64,000 nucleotides of DNA from SG8-30 sp963695155 (GCA_963695155.1 CAVOGD010000006.1:248001-312000); one strand, 5' to 3'; positions 38,146-47,470 are shown, counted from the first letter of the stretch. Numbers and translations are program-made. The notes: a model not told the origin generated them from the sequence alone.

Positions 38146-38727
38146 CTACTTCCCGTCCTGCACGCCGGCGACGGCGCCAGCCAGGGTCAGCCTGGGGTCC
38201 GGGTCCAGCAGCGAGCGCAGCAGCCTGGCCACCAGCTCGATGCCCACGAGCAGCAGCAGCGCGAAGGCCAGCGGCACGATGGAGTAGAACCACGCCATCT
38301 GGATGCCCATGGCCGACGCAGTCAGCGTCAGGCCCCTTTCCCAGAAGAACAGGCTCTCGCGCAGCATCTCGATGCAGATCCAGACGATCAGCACGTTGAG
38401 CACGGCGCTGGCGGCCAGCAGCAGGCGCGGCGGCAGGGCCGCCGCGAAGGAACCGATGGCGACGTGGGCGCCGCTGCGATAGGCGAACGGCGACACCAGC
38501 AGCACCGACCAGACCAGCGCCACGCGGGCCAGTTCCTCGGCCCAGTCGAGCGTGTAGCTGAACAGCGCGCGCGACAGGATCTGCGCGAGCGCGAGCGCCA
38601 CCATCGCGGCGATCAGCGCCGCCGCCAGGTTGCGCCCGGTGCGCGCGATCGGCGCGTTGACCGCGCCGAGCGCCTTAGCCACCCGGTCCAGGAAGCGCAG
38701 CAGTAGATGCGGTCCGGGCCGGGTCAT
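38146..38727 (-). CDS. TRAP transporter small permease (DctQ)
   Basis: A 193-residue membrane protein with four hydrophobic segments and the family motif TLDWAEELARVALVWSVLLV followed by FAYRSGAHVAI. It pairs with DctM and is the first gene of the dctQMP-PTP group, 46 bases after the TonB receptor. Confidence 0.88.
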   Translation of the reverse strand: MTRPGPHLLLRFLDRVAKALGAVNAPIARTGRNLAAALIAAMVALALAQILSRALFSYTLDWAEELARVALVWSVLLVSPFAYRSGAHVAIGSFAAALPPRLLLAASAVLNVLIVWICIEMLRESLFFWERGLTLTASAMGIQMAWFYSIVPLAFALLLLVGIELVARLLRSLLDPDPRLTLAGAVAGVQDGK

Positions 38728-38773
38728 GAGTCGCCTGGGAAGGGCGCCCCGGATGGGGCGCCCTCCAGTCTAC

Positions 38774-41098
38774 TCACTTTCCGCCGAAGTTCACGCGGAA
38801 CTGCGCGCCGAAGTAGCGATCCGCGTCGCGCGGGATCTGCAGGCGTGGCGCCCCGCCCGGGCCGCCGCGCGTGATGAGCGCCGCGTAGCTCTCGTCCGTC
38901 AGGTTGCGGCCGACCAGCGTGAGGCGGTACTTGTCGTCCTTGTCGGCGATCGCCACCGACAGGTCGAAGGTCGAGTACGCGGGAATCAGCGTGATCGCCG
39001 GCTCGTTGAGGTCGGAGTACTGGTCGTCCGTGTAGACGAACAGCACGCTCGGGATGACGTCAACCGAGGCGAGGTTGATCGTGTACTGGGCCCCCAGCGA
39101 GCCCTTGATCTCCGGTGCCAGCGGCAGCTTGGTGTTGTCCGCCACGGTCGGGGTCGAGCCCGGCGGCGTGAAGAACTTGTCCACCCTGGCATCGGTGTAG
39201 GCGATGCCGCCGCTCAGTGACAACTGGTCCGTCGGCCTGGCCAGGAAGTCGAGTTCGAAGCCCTCGGTGGAGACTTCGCCGGCGTTGGTCAGCGTCGTGA
39301 TCAGCACGCCGCCCAGGAACAGGAAGTTGTTGGCCTGGAAGTTGTCGTACTTCGCGCGGAAGGCGGCGCCGTTCAGGATCATGCGGCCGTCCGCCAGCGT
39401 GGACTTGAAGCCCACCTCGTAGGAGTCCGCCGTCTCCGCATCGATGACCGGCGCGTTGTTGACCGTCATGTTGAAGAACACGTTGTAGGCCGGCCCCTTG
39501 TAGCCGCGGGCGTATGACGCATAGGCCATCAGGTTGTCGGTCACGTCGAACTGCACGCCGCCGCGGCCGGACATCTCGTCGGACTTGTTGCTGCCGGACA
39601 GCACGGCCGTGCCGCCACCCGCCTGGCTACGAATTCCCGGTCCCGGGATCGGCGAGAAGTTGTAGGTGTGCAGGAAGCTCAGGTCGTCCTGGGTCCAGCG
39701 CAGGCCGAGGATCGCGCGCCAGCGGTCCGTCAGGTTGAAGGTGCCGTCCGCGAACACTGCCAGGTTCTTGAAATCGGCCCCGAACAGGGCGTTGGCCGAA
39801 GGCGCCTCGATGACCGAGGCGGCAGGCGTGCAGGGTGCCAGCCCGGTCGCGTCGACCGGCAGCGTGCTGGAACGGCACACCACGGTGTCGCGCTGGAAGT
39901 AACGCTCCGCGTCGGTCTTCGCGTAATAGATGCCGGCCACGTAGTCCAGGAATTCGCCGCCCGGCGATGCGATGCGGATTTCCTGCGAGAACGTCTCCTG
40001 CGTCTGCGGCCCGAAGTCGTGCAGCTGGTTGACGCCGACATAGGCGGCGCCCGCGTCCAGCCAGTCGCCTTCGCGGATCTCGGTCGAGTCCCAGGTGCGA
40101 TAGGCCGAGATCGACGTCAGCATGTGGTCGGCGATGCCGACGTCCACCTGCGCGGACAGGCCCCACGCCTCTTCCTCGGACCTCATGACGAGGTTCTGCT
40201 TCACCTTGCGGCTCTGGTCGCCCAACAGGAAGTCGGTGCCGGCGAGCAGCTGGGTGATGGCCAGGGCCTGCGCCCCGGTCGGCGCCCCGCCGATGACCTC
40301 CACGCAGCAATTGTCGTCGGACTTGCGGTAGTCGCCGATGAACGTCAGTTCCACGTTGTCGCTGGCATCAGCCACCCAGACGCTGCGCAGGCCCCAACGG
40401 TCGTAGCCGTTCAGCTTGCCGCCGGCGGGCGTGGTGCTGATGTTGTCGATGTAGCCGTCATAATCGCCCCAGGTCACCGTGGTGCGCGTGCGCAGCCGGT
40501 CCGACACCGGCGCGTCCAGCGCCGCCCGCACGTTCATCTCGTTGCCGTCGAACCAGCCGAAGTCTATGAAGCCGCCCAGCTCGTCGCCGGGCTTCTTGGA
40601 CACCACGTTGACGACGCCGGCCGAGGCGTTCTTGCCGAACAGGGTGCCCTGCGGCCCGCGCAGCACCTCGACGCGCTCCACGTCATAGAGGTCGCCGAAG
40701 GCCTCGCCCGCGGACGAGAACACCACGCCGTCGAGCACGAACGCCACGCTGGGCTGCGCCGCGATCGCGAAGTTGATGGTGCCCACGCCGCGCAGGAAAA
40801 GGGCCTGGTTGAGCTGCGTATTCGTCTTGCGCACGTTCAGCGAGGGCACCAGCTGGACGAGCGACTCGGTATTGAAGCCGCCGGCCGTCTCGATCATGGA
40901 GCCGGTGACGACGGACACGGCGACCGGCACCTCCTGCAGAAGCTGCTCGCGCTTCTGCGCGGTGACGACGATCTCGCCGAGCAACACGGAGGCGCCCGCC
41001 TCCTTCTGCGCCTGGGCAGACTGCGCTGCCGCCAGGGCTGCCAGCACGGCCACCGCGAGCTTCGCGTTTGACCTATTGGGACGGGTCGGGTCTTGCAT
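38774..41098 (-). CDS. TonB-dependent outer-membrane receptor
   Basis: A 774-residue receptor. The signal peptide (LAVAVLAALAAAQSAQAQ) is followed by a TonB-box-like segment (GEIVVTAQKR), a plug domain (VTGSMIETAGGFNTESLVQL ... RGVGTINFAI) and a long 22-strand barrel. It ends RYFGAQFRVNFGGK, close to the usual aromatic terminus. Such FecA/'TBDR' members often import iron complexes or glycans; this one has no iron genes around it. Its own promoter region has an inverted repeat shared with the suyA promoter, which suggests import of a sulfosugar glycoside. Substrate assignment is inference. Confidence 0.9.
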   Translation of the reverse strand: MQDPTRPNRSNAKLAVAVLAALAAAQSAQAQKEAGASVLLGEIVVTAQKREQLLQEVPVAVSVVTGSMIETAGGFNTESLVQLVPSLNVRKTNTQLNQALFLRGVGTINFAIAAQPSVAFVLDGVVFSSAGEAFGDLYDVERVEVLRGPQGTLFGKNASAGVVNVVSKKPGDELGGFIDFGWFDGNEMNVRAALDAPVSDRLRTRTTVTWGDYDGYIDNISTTPAGGKLNGYDRWGLRSVWVADASDNVELTFIGDYRKSDDNCCVEVIGGAPTGAQALAITQLLAGTDFLLGDQSRKVKQNLVMRSEEEAWGLSAQVDVGIADHMLTSISAYRTWDSTEIREGDWLDAGAAYVGVNQLHDFGPQTQETFSQEIRIASPGGEFLDYVAGIYYAKTDAERYFQRDTVVCRSSTLPVDATGLAPCTPAASVIEAPSANALFGADFKNLAVFADGTFNLTDRWRAILGLRWTQDDLSFLHTYNFSPIPGPGIRSQAGGGTAVLSGSNKSDEMSGRGGVQFDVTDNLMAYASYARGYKGPAYNVFFNMTVNNAPVIDAETADSYEVGFKSTLADGRMILNGAAFRAKYDNFQANNFLFLGGVLITTLTNAGEVSTEGFELDFLARPTDQLSLSGGIAYTDARVDKFFTPPGSTPTVADNTKLPLAPEIKGSLGAQYTINLASVDVIPSVLFVYTDDQYSDLNEPAITLIPAYSTFDLSVAIADKDDKYRLTLVGRNLTDESYAALITRGGPGGAPRLQIPRDADRYFGAQFRVNFGGK

Positions 41099-41192
41099 TT
41101 GGAGTTACTCCCTCACCAGCTGTTGTAGTGCGATGGCCAGCAGTGGCCCCAGGGCGGAATTCGCCGTGAAGCAACGCTAGCATGAGATTTCT

Positions 41193-41219
41193 ATGTCTTA
41201 CAACCGTTATATAAGACAT
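41193..41219. promoter_or_regulatory. Inverted repeat (candidate GntR operator) upstream of the TonB receptor
   Basis: ATGTCTTA and TAAGACAT form a perfect 8-bp inverted repeat with an 11-base spacer, about 95 bases before the receptor start. The right arm lies in TTATATAAGAC, the same 11 bases as in the palindrome upstream of suyA at 47560-47570. A shared regulator, most likely the GntR protein at 46751, is inferred. The gap 41099-41315 otherwise holds nothing I recognise. Confidence 0.55.
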
Positions 41220-41315
41220 GACAGTTAATCACTGTTGCGAGGGCGCAACAAGCGGGCGCCGACACCCGACGATGGCCCCGCACAGGCCTGCCGCAGACCG
41301 TGCGGGCGCCGCGCG

Positions 41316-43349
41316 TTACGCAGATTCAGCGGTGCTGCGCAGGGCCGGCCCCAGCGGAATGACGGCCCCGGCCCGCGCAAAGACGGCTGTCTCGGCCAGG
41401 GCGAGTTGCAGCGAGTGGACACACCCGCCCTCCAGGATTTCGCCGTCCGGGAAGCGCTGCCAGCACCCCGCCGGCAGGTAAGCCTGGACCGCCCCGCCCG
41501 GGCGGATGCAGGGCGCAACCAGCAGGTCATCGCCGAAGAAGAACTGGTGCTCGAAGGCCCAGGCCGGGCGCTCGTCGGGACATGCCAATGGCATCGCACG
41601 CTGCACCGGCAGGCCGGTCGCATGCGACTGCGCCATGGCGCGCTCGAGATATGGCAGCAGCCGGTAGCGCAGCTCCAGCGCCGCGCCGACCGCCGCTTCC
41701 GCCTCCGCGCCGTAGGACCAGGGCTCGCGCTGGCCGATGCCGTGCAGGCGCATGTGCGCCGAATAGACGGCCGCCTGCGCCCAGCGCACGAACAGTTCCG
41801 GGTCGCGGCCGTCGCGGTAGAAGCCGCCGACATCGGTCGCATAGTACGGCGCGCCGGTCATTCCCCAGGACAGGCCGCCGCGCAGGCTGGCGGCCAGGCC
41901 GCCCCAGTCGGCCTGCGGGTCGCCGCCCCACTGCGAGGGATAGCGCTGCGACCCGGACCAGCCGGACCGGCTGAACAGGAAGGCGCCGCCGGGCGCGTAG
42001 CGCTCGGCGGCCTCGTAGACGCAGCGGTTGTAGAGCAGCGCATAGGCATTGTGCAGTTCGCTGCCGCAGGAACCGTCGCTGGCAAGCATGTGCCCGTCGA
42101 CCTGCTCGCCGAAATCCGCCTTGATCATGTCCACGCCCGCATCGAACAGCTCGCGATGCCGGTCGCGCCAGTAGGCGTAGGCGTCCGGATGGGTGAAGTC
42201 GAGCAGCCCGGACTCGGGCAGCGGCGTGAGCACCGCGCCGAACGGCTCCGGATCCCACCGGTAACGGTAAGCCTCGCCCGTGCGCCGGTCGCGCAGCAGC
42301 CAGCCGCGGGCCGCCAGCTCCGCGAACAGCGGGTGCTTGACGGAAATCAGCGGGTACTCCCAGACGCAGATCCGGAAGCCCAGCGACTTGAGCTGCGCGA
42401 TGACCGGCGCAGGATCGGGATAGCGCCTGGGGCACCACTCGAAGGCGAAGCGCGTGTCGGTATCCAGCCAGGCACGGCCGTCGAAGGTGATCGTGTCGCA
42501 GGGCATGTTGCGCGCGCGGACTTCGCGCGCCACCGCGAGGATCTCATCCGCATCCTTGTAGTAGGCCTTGGACAGGATCACGCCCAGGCTCCAGCGCGGC
42601 GGGATGGGCGCGCGTCCGGTCAGCGCCGTGTACTGCCGTAACTGCGCCGCGCCATCGGCGCCGTCGAGGATGAACAGGTCGAGGGCCGGCGAGTCGATAT
42701 GGAGTCCATAGGCGCGCTGCGACCAGGGCGCATGGCCGACGCCGTGGGTCACGGCCGCAGTGGTGTGCACGAAGACGCCCCAGCCGTCCGGACTCCACGC
42801 AAACGGCGCATTCTTGTAACTCACCTCGGCGTTGACGCCGAGCGAATCATGGTTGAAGGAGCGCACGAGCTGGCCGCGCCGGTCGAGGCGGCCCCATTTC
42901 TCGCCGAGGCCATAGACGGCGCTCTCGTCGCCGAGCTCGAGGCTGACGAACCAGCCCTCCTCCACCTGCGCAAAGGGCGGCAGGCGGAACCGGCGCACAA
43001 AGTGCGCGTCGCCGGGCGAGGACTGCACCACCCTTGCGCCGCGCGACAGGACGAAGGACAGCGGCTCGTGCCGCAGCACCAGCGACAGGTCGCCGCCGGC
43101 CATGCGCGTCTCGCCGTCGCCCGGCGTCAACGTGGCCTGCAGCGCAGCGGGTGCCGCGACCAGGATGCCGTATTCGCGGGCCGGCGGGCCGAACCGCAGG
43201 CGGGCGCCGAACTCGTGCAGCGTGACGGTCAGCGTTCCCGCCGTGGTCGGCAACCTGACCTCGCCCTGCCCGTCCGTCGTGGCCGCGCCGGTGATTCGCA
43301 CCGGGGGCAGGCGGCCCCAGTCCGGCGACTCGACGTCGAAGGCGCCCAT
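41316..43349 (-). CDS. Glycoside hydrolase family 31 (candidate sulfoquinovosidase)
   Basis: A 677-residue retaining alpha-glycosidase. The nucleophile is Asp412 in VDMIKADFGEQ and the acid/base is Asp477 in QWGGDPQADW. An N-terminal beta-sandwich domain precedes the barrel. The barrel resembles the YicI alpha-xylosidase branch (FEWCPRRYPDP...GFRICVWEYP). The Arg-x-x-Trp sulfonate clamp known from E. coli YihQ is not evident at the matching place. Position at the end of an isomerase-aldolase-kinase operon and beside sulfolactate genes suggests that it releases sulfoquinovose from its glycosides; no export signal is visible, so it would act inside the cell. An ordinary alpha-xylosidase is the main alternative. 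Confidence 0.8.
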   Translation of the reverse strand: MGAFDVESPDWGRLPPVRITGAATTDGQGEVRLPTTAGTLTVTLHEFGARLRFGPPAREYGILVAAPAALQATLTPGDGETRMAGGDLSLVLRHEPLSFVLSRGARVVQSSPGDAHFVRRFRLPPFAQVEEGWFVSLELGDESAVYGLGEKWGRLDRRGQLVRSFNHDSLGVNAEVSYKNAPFAWSPDGWGVFVHTTAAVTHGVGHAPWSQRAYGLHIDSPALDLFILDGADGAAQLRQYTALTGRAPIPPRWSLGVILSKAYYKDADEILAVAREVRARNMPCDTITFDGRAWLDTDTRFAFEWCPRRYPDPAPVIAQLKSLGFRICVWEYPLISVKHPLFAELAARGWLLRDRRTGEAYRYRWDPEPFGAVLTPLPESGLLDFTHPDAYAYWRDRHRELFDAGVDMIKADFGEQVDGHMLASDGSCGSELHNAYALLYNRCVYEAAERYAPGGAFLFSRSGWSGSQRYPSQWGGDPQADWGGLAASLRGGLSWGMTGAPYYATDVGGFYRDGRDPELFVRWAQAAVYSAHMRLHGIGQREPWSYGAEAEAAVGAALELRYRLLPYLERAMAQSHATGLPVQRAMPLACPDERPAWAFEHQFFFGDDLLVAPCIRPGGAVQAYLPAGCWQRFPDGEILEGGCVHSLQLALAETAVFARAGAVIPLGPALRSTAESA

Positions 43350-43351
43350 GG

Positions 43352-44758
43352 TCAGGCCAGTTCCAGCAGCGGGACGCCGAAGCGCTCCGCCATGGCCCGC
43401 AGCGCCGGCCGGTGGTCGCCATAGGCCAGCGCGAAGTGGTGCTCGAGGCCTTCCCGCATGAGGGTCGCGCACACCTCGCCGGCCGGCCGGTCGAAGCGGA
43501 TCGTGCCGGAGCACCCGGTGAACGCCATCGGCGCGCGGATCACCGTGGCGCCGGCCAGCACCAGCTTGACCTCGTTCCGCGCGCGCGACAGGCGCGCCAG
43601 CGTGATGCGGCCGGGCTTGATCGGGAACTGGTGCAGCAGCGGCATGCGGCGATTGGTGTGGATCGTGGCCTGCGCGGCCACTTCCGGGTCGCGCATGGAC
43701 AGCGGTGCGAGACCGCAATGCCAGATCACGGCCGTGTCGCCGGCCGCATCCAGGTCCACCAGGTCGGCCATCCACGCCGGCTCGTCGGCCAGCTCCTGCA
43801 GCAGCAACTGCGTGATGGAGCCGTTGACGTCAGCCTCGCACGCGGACGGCACGCGCTGCTGGTTCATCATGGCCATCGGTCCGCAGGCTGCGCAGCCGTA
43901 CTCAGTGAACATCTCGGGCCAGCAGCGCACGGCCAGGCCCTGCGCGCCCTGCTCGCGCTGCACGTCCTCGAGCGCGCAGAACACCCGGAACGACCGCTCG
44001 AGCTGCTCCTGGTCGACCGCGTCCAGGCCATGCACTTCCGCGTCGGCGGCGGCGCGCGCGTTGGCGACGCGGCCGGCATCGGCCGCGCGCGCGTGATCGA
44101 AGAGGCGGCTGAGCGGCACCGCCTCGACCTTCATGCCGACGAGCCTGTCCAGCAGGGGTTCGTCGTATTCGCAGGTGTCGAAGCCGTCCGGATGCTTGCC
44201 GATGACGGCGATCGTGCCGCCCGCCAGGGCGGCCAGTACGCGTTCGGCCGCGTCCCGGGCCGCCGGGCCGGGCACGGCCGCAGGCGCGGAGTGCCCCGCG
44301 GCCAAGGTCGGCGGCTGCAGCAGCCCACGCAGGCGCGTGGCCAGCCCCTCCTCTTCCGGCGCCGCGTAGAGCCAGCCATGGGGCACGCCGGCGCGGCCCA
44401 GGGCGTGGGCCGCGAGATTGAGGCCGCAGAAGGCATTGAGCCGCAGGCGACCGCCGGCACGCGGTTCCGGGACCGCCCAGACCGCAATCGGCACGCCCGC
44501 CCGGCGCGCCAGTTCGACGGTCATCGTGGCATCGGTGAAGGTCACCTGCAGGATCAGCAGCAGGTCGATCGGGCCCGCCCGGGAGATCGCCCCGATGGCG
44601 CCTTCAGCCGCCGCGCGGTCGAACAGCAACTCACGCGACCCGACCGCCTCGATGCCGGCGGCCTCGAGCGCCGCGAAGGCGCGCTCCTTCATGTCCTCGG
44701 CATACGGCACGTCGAACGTGGGCCGAGCCAGTGCCGCGACGCCGAACCGGACTGCCAT
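43352..44758 (-). CDS. L-fucose/L-arabinose isomerase-family protein (candidate sulfoquinovose isomerase)
   Basis: A 468-residue protein of the fucose isomerase superfamily. Recognisable blocks are LLLILQVTFTDATMTVELAR (N-terminal Rossmann-like domain), the active-site region RCWPEMFTEYGCAACGPMAM, and the C-terminal FTGCSGTIRF. These enzymes interconvert aldoses and ketoses with a metal ion. It lies between the aldolase (1 base) and the GH31 gene (2 bases), so in the pathway it would turn the released aldose into a ketose before phosphorylation. Fucose-isomerase-like proteins are reported to replace YihS in the sulfo-EMP2 form of sulfoglycolysis; that analogy is from family knowledge, not a direct match. 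Confidence 0.72.
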   Translation of the reverse strand: MAVRFGVAALARPTFDVPYAEDMKERAFAALEAAGIEAVGSRELLFDRAAAEGAIGAISRAGPIDLLLILQVTFTDATMTVELARRAGVPIAVWAVPEPRAGGRLRLNAFCGLNLAAHALGRAGVPHGWLYAAPEEEGLATRLRGLLQPPTLAAGHSAPAAVPGPAARDAAERVLAALAGGTIAVIGKHPDGFDTCEYDEPLLDRLVGMKVEAVPLSRLFDHARAADAGRVANARAAADAEVHGLDAVDQEQLERSFRVFCALEDVQREQGAQGLAVRCWPEMFTEYGCAACGPMAMMNQQRVPSACEADVNGSITQLLLQELADEPAWMADLVDLDAAGDTAVIWHCGLAPLSMRDPEVAAQATIHTNRRMPLLHQFPIKPGRITLARLSRARNEVKLVLAGATVIRAPMAFTGCSGTIRFDRPAGEVCATLMREGLEHHFALAYGDHRPALRAMAERFGVPLLELA

Positions 44759-44759
44759 G

Positions 44760-45806
44760 TCAGCCTCCAAAGCCGGGGTAAGCGTGACGGAAGCCCGCGT
44801 CGGCCGGCAGCACGCGTGGGCCGGATGCGCCGTAGCAGGGGTGCCTGTGCCACGGCCGCGCCTCCGCATCGGTCAGGACGTTGAGTTCGCGCATGTACTC
44901 GACGGCCTCGCCGCGCAGGCCGGACTGCATCGCATCCCAGTCCGGAAACTCCTGGAACGCCTTGAGCCAGATCGCGCGCCCGGCCAGGTAGCCCGATGCG
45001 CCGGCGCGGTAGGCGTACGACAGCACGCGCCTGAATTCCGCCATGCCGGCGCCGGCGGACAGCATGACCCAGGGGCGGCCGGCGGCCTTGCCGAGCTCGT
45101 CGAACCACTCCTGCACCTGCGCAGAACCCTCGCTGCCCGGCGGCGGCACGTCCTCGGCAGCCACCGGGCTCTCCAGCTTGAACAGGTCCACGCCGTAACG
45201 CTCGCCGGCGAACACGGCGACGCTCTCGAGCACCAGTTCGGGCCGCTTGGTCTTCATCTCGACGTAGTCGCGCGTCTGCTCCCGGTCGAGCGCCAGCGGA
45301 TACACGAGGAGTTCGAAGACGAAGGGGATGTCGTAGCGTTGGCAGGCATCGCCGATCCGTGCGGTGAAATCCTGCTGCGCGCGGCAGACCGCCGGGTCCG
45401 CGTCCGGCCGGTACCACGCCAGGACCTTCACCGCATCGCCACCGGCGCGCTTGATCTTCTCGACCGACCAGTCGTCGATCTCCGCCGAGAGCCGCCCGCC
45501 GGCCGTGTCCTGAAATACCGAATCCTCCAGCGTGAGGATCATGCCGAGCGACGCGTCGAGCAGGGCGACGCCGCGCGGGTAGGCATAGTGCGGATCCAGC
45601 AGCATGGCCGACGACTGGCCCTGCAGTTCGCGGATCAGCAGCTCCTTGAAGCCGGCCACGTCCTCCCACGGCGCCTGCTGCACACCGCGCCGCTCGCGGA
45701 TCAGGTTCTTGATGGGCGGCCGCTGGTCCACCGCGGTCATCTTGAACCGGCCGGCCGCGTCGGCCATGCGCCGCATGCCCCGGAACTTGCCTGCCGACAG
45801 GATCAT
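44760..45806 (-). CDS. Class I LacD/YihT-like ketose phosphate aldolase (candidate sulfofructose-1-phosphate aldolase)
   Basis: A 348-residue Schiff-base aldolase. It starts ILSAGKFRGMRRMADAAGRF and has AVDQRPPIK, the N-terminal phosphate region of the LacD family. The Schiff-base lysine is Lys210 in GVDLFKLESP, which corresponds to the DLYKVEMP of YihT. The end GASGYLAGRAIWLKAF matches GASGFLAGRAVW of YihT. The family splits ketose (bis)phosphates to dihydroxyacetone phosphate and an aldehyde; here the aldehyde would be 3-sulfolactaldehyde. The ATG overlaps the kinase stop (ATGA). Tagatose 1,6-bisphosphate aldolase is the alternative, but no galactose/lactose genes are present. Confidence 0.8.
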   Translation of the reverse strand: MILSAGKFRGMRRMADAAGRFKMTAVDQRPPIKNLIRERRGVQQAPWEDVAGFKELLIRELQGQSSAMLLDPHYAYPRGVALLDASLGMILTLEDSVFQDTAGGRLSAEIDDWSVEKIKRAGGDAVKVLAWYRPDADPAVCRAQQDFTARIGDACQRYDIPFVFELLVYPLALDREQTRDYVEMKTKRPELVLESVAVFAGERYGVDLFKLESPVAAEDVPPPGSEGSAQVQEWFDELGKAAGRPWVMLSAGAGMAEFRRVLSYAYRAGASGYLAGRAIWLKAFQEFPDWDAMQSGLRGEAVEYMRELNVLTDAEARPWHRHPCYGASGPRVLPADAGFRHAYPGFGG

Positions 45807-46723
45807 TCGACCGTCCTTTCGATGATGTCCGGTTGCGCCCGCAGGAACGCCTCCACCTCGGCCCGCGACGGCGCGCCGGCGCGGCCCCCGGCACGCCCTA
45901 CCTTGAGGGCCGCCGCGGCCCCCGCAAAGCGGACGGCGGCCGGTTCCGCCATGCCTTGCGCCAGGCCGAGCGTGAACGCCCCGTGCCAGACGTCGCCGGC
46001 GCCCAGCGTATCCACGACCGTCACCGCATGGCCGGGGAAATGCACGATGCGGCCCGCGTCGGCCGCGTAGACGCCGGCCGCGCCCGCCGTCACGCAGCAC
46101 CACTTGCGCAGGTCGCGGGACACCTTGCGCAGCCCCTGCAGCGGGTCGGCCTGTCCCGTGCAATCGGCCAGCGCATCGGCCGAGAACGCGACGTGGGTGG
46201 CCGCCGCCAGCGCCGCGGTGTCGCCGGGCAGCGGCTTGTCCGCATCGAGCACGGCGGGCAGCCCGGCGGCGCGGGCACCGGCCAGGGCATGCGCCGCCCC
46301 CTCGGGCCAGCGCGTGTCCGCCAGCACGGCCATCGCCCCGACGGCTTTCGGCTGCGGCAACCAGTCGACACCCGCCGGCATCGACCGGTCGAGGTGGTTG
46401 ACGATCATGCGCTCGCCGGCCGGGTCCATCATCACCGCGGACAGTGACGACGCATGGCCCGGAAAGCGCTTCACGTAGCGGCAGTCGACCCCGTAGCCCT
46501 CGAGCTCCGACACGATGGCGTAGGCGATGGCATCGTCGCCCACGCGCGCCGCCAGGCTGCAGCGGCCGCCCAGCAGCGCAATCGCCACCGCCGCGGTGGC
46601 GGCGGGCCCGCCGCCCACGGAAAGCAACGCGGTGGCCTGGTGCTTGACCGCCAGCCGCGGCAGATCCGGTACGCTGAAGACGTAGTCCTGCACGGCGTGC
46701 CCGACACAGAGAACGATCGTCAT
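45803..46723 (-). CDS. PfkB/ribokinase-family sugar kinase (YihV-like, candidate sulfofructose kinase)
   Basis: A 306-residue carbohydrate kinase. The N-terminal signature GGGPAATAAVAIALLG and RVGDD, and the middle segment GERMIVN, resemble YihV of E. coli sulfoglycolysis. The catalytic base is Asp of DTLGAGDVWHGAF around residue 245. The C-terminus GGRAGAPSRAEVEAFLRAQ also fits the YihV and ketohexokinase group. It would phosphorylate the ketose made by the isomerase. First structural gene after the GntR regulator, coupled to the aldolase. A plain fructose or ketohexose kinase is possible. Confidence 0.78.
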   Translation of the reverse strand: MTIVLCVGHAVQDYVFSVPDLPRLAVKHQATALLSVGGGPAATAAVAIALLGGRCSLAARVGDDAIAYAIVSELEGYGVDCRYVKRFPGHASSLSAVMMDPAGERMIVNHLDRSMPAGVDWLPQPKAVGAMAVLADTRWPEGAAHALAGARAAGLPAVLDADKPLPGDTAALAAATHVAFSADALADCTGQADPLQGLRKVSRDLRKWCCVTAGAAGVYAADAGRIVHFPGHAVTVVDTLGAGDVWHGAFTLGLAQGMAEPAAVRFAGAAAALKVGRAGGRAGAPSRAEVEAFLRAQPDIIERTVE

Positions 46724-46750
46724 GTTGGCCTGGCCAGGTGCTGCGCCGGA

Positions 46751-47470
46751 TCAGGACAGTGTGATCGCGTAGACCAGGTGACTCGTGTCGCAGCGGCTGA
46801 CCCGCCATTCGACCCGCGTACCGTCCAGCCCGATCGCGACCCGTTCGATCTGCAGCAGCGGCGCGCCGGCCTTGACGGCGAGCCGCCGTACATCGTCACG
46901 CCCGGCCGCATCCGCGCGCAGTTCCTCCTCCGCACTGACGATGTTGATGCCGTATTCCTGCTGAAACAGCGTGTACAAGGCGTTGGGCAGCGGCCAGCGC
47001 CGGTCAATGCCCGGGAACAGCGCCAGCGGCAGCACGATCCGCTCCACCATCACGGGGAGGCCCGCGACGAGCCGGGTCCGCACGACTTCCACGACCTGGG
47101 CGCCCTTCTTCAGGTGCAGCTTGGACAGTTCGGCCGCCTTGGCGGCCCGGCGACGCACGACCTCGTCCTCGCTGGTCGGGACCGCCCGTTCCCCGCCGGG
47201 CTCGGCCAGGCGGAAGAACCTGAACAGGGCCCGCTCCTGGGTGTGCTCGGCCACGAACGTGCCCTTGCCCTGGTGACGCTCGATCAGTTTCTCGACTTCC
47301 AGCACGTCGAGCGCCTTGCGTACGGTGCCCTGGCTGACTCGCAGCTTGACCGCCAGCGCCTGTTCGCTGGGCAGCGCCTCGGCAGGGCGCCATGCCCCTT
47401 CGGCGATCTGGCGAACCAGGAAGTCATACACCTGGCGGTACAGCGGACGGTAGTGCGGTGATTCGTCCAT
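46751..47470 (-). CDS. GntR-family (HutC subfamily) regulator
   Basis: A 239-residue repressor. The N-terminal winged helix is typical (IAEGAWRPAEALPSEQALAV then VSQGTVRKALDVLE) and the C-terminal UTRA ligand domain carries VVRTRLVAGLPVMVERIVLP. I started it at the ATG at 47470 in front of MDESPHYRPLYRQ. It is divergent from suyA across 158 bases with the palindrome at 47558-47569, and adjacent to the kinase, so it most likely controls both arms. The ligand may be a phosphorylated sulfosugar, as UTRA domains often bind sugar phosphates; this is inference. Confidence 0.88.
   Translation of the reverse strand: MDESPHYRPLYRQVYDFLVRQIAEGAWRPAEALPSEQALAVKLRVSQGTVRKALDVLEVEKLIERHQGKGTFVAEHTQERALFRFFRLAEPGGERAVPTSEDEVVRRRAAKAAELSKLHLKKGAQVVEVVRTRLVAGLPVMVERIVLPLALFPGIDRRWPLPNALYTLFQQEYGINIVSAEEELRADAAGRDDVRRLAVKAGAPLLQIERVAIGLDGTRVEWRVSRCDTSHLVYAITLS

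Noticed and set aside
36736..38706. Long plus-strand open frame opposite the TRAP permease
   Set aside because: Rich in His, Gln and Arg, the usual look of antisense frames; the minus-strand DctM is complete.
41316..43349. Calling the GH31 simply an alpha-xylosidase
   Set aside because: Sequence is YicI-like, but no xylose isomerase or xylulokinase is nearby and the operon fits sulfosugars; specificity is left open.
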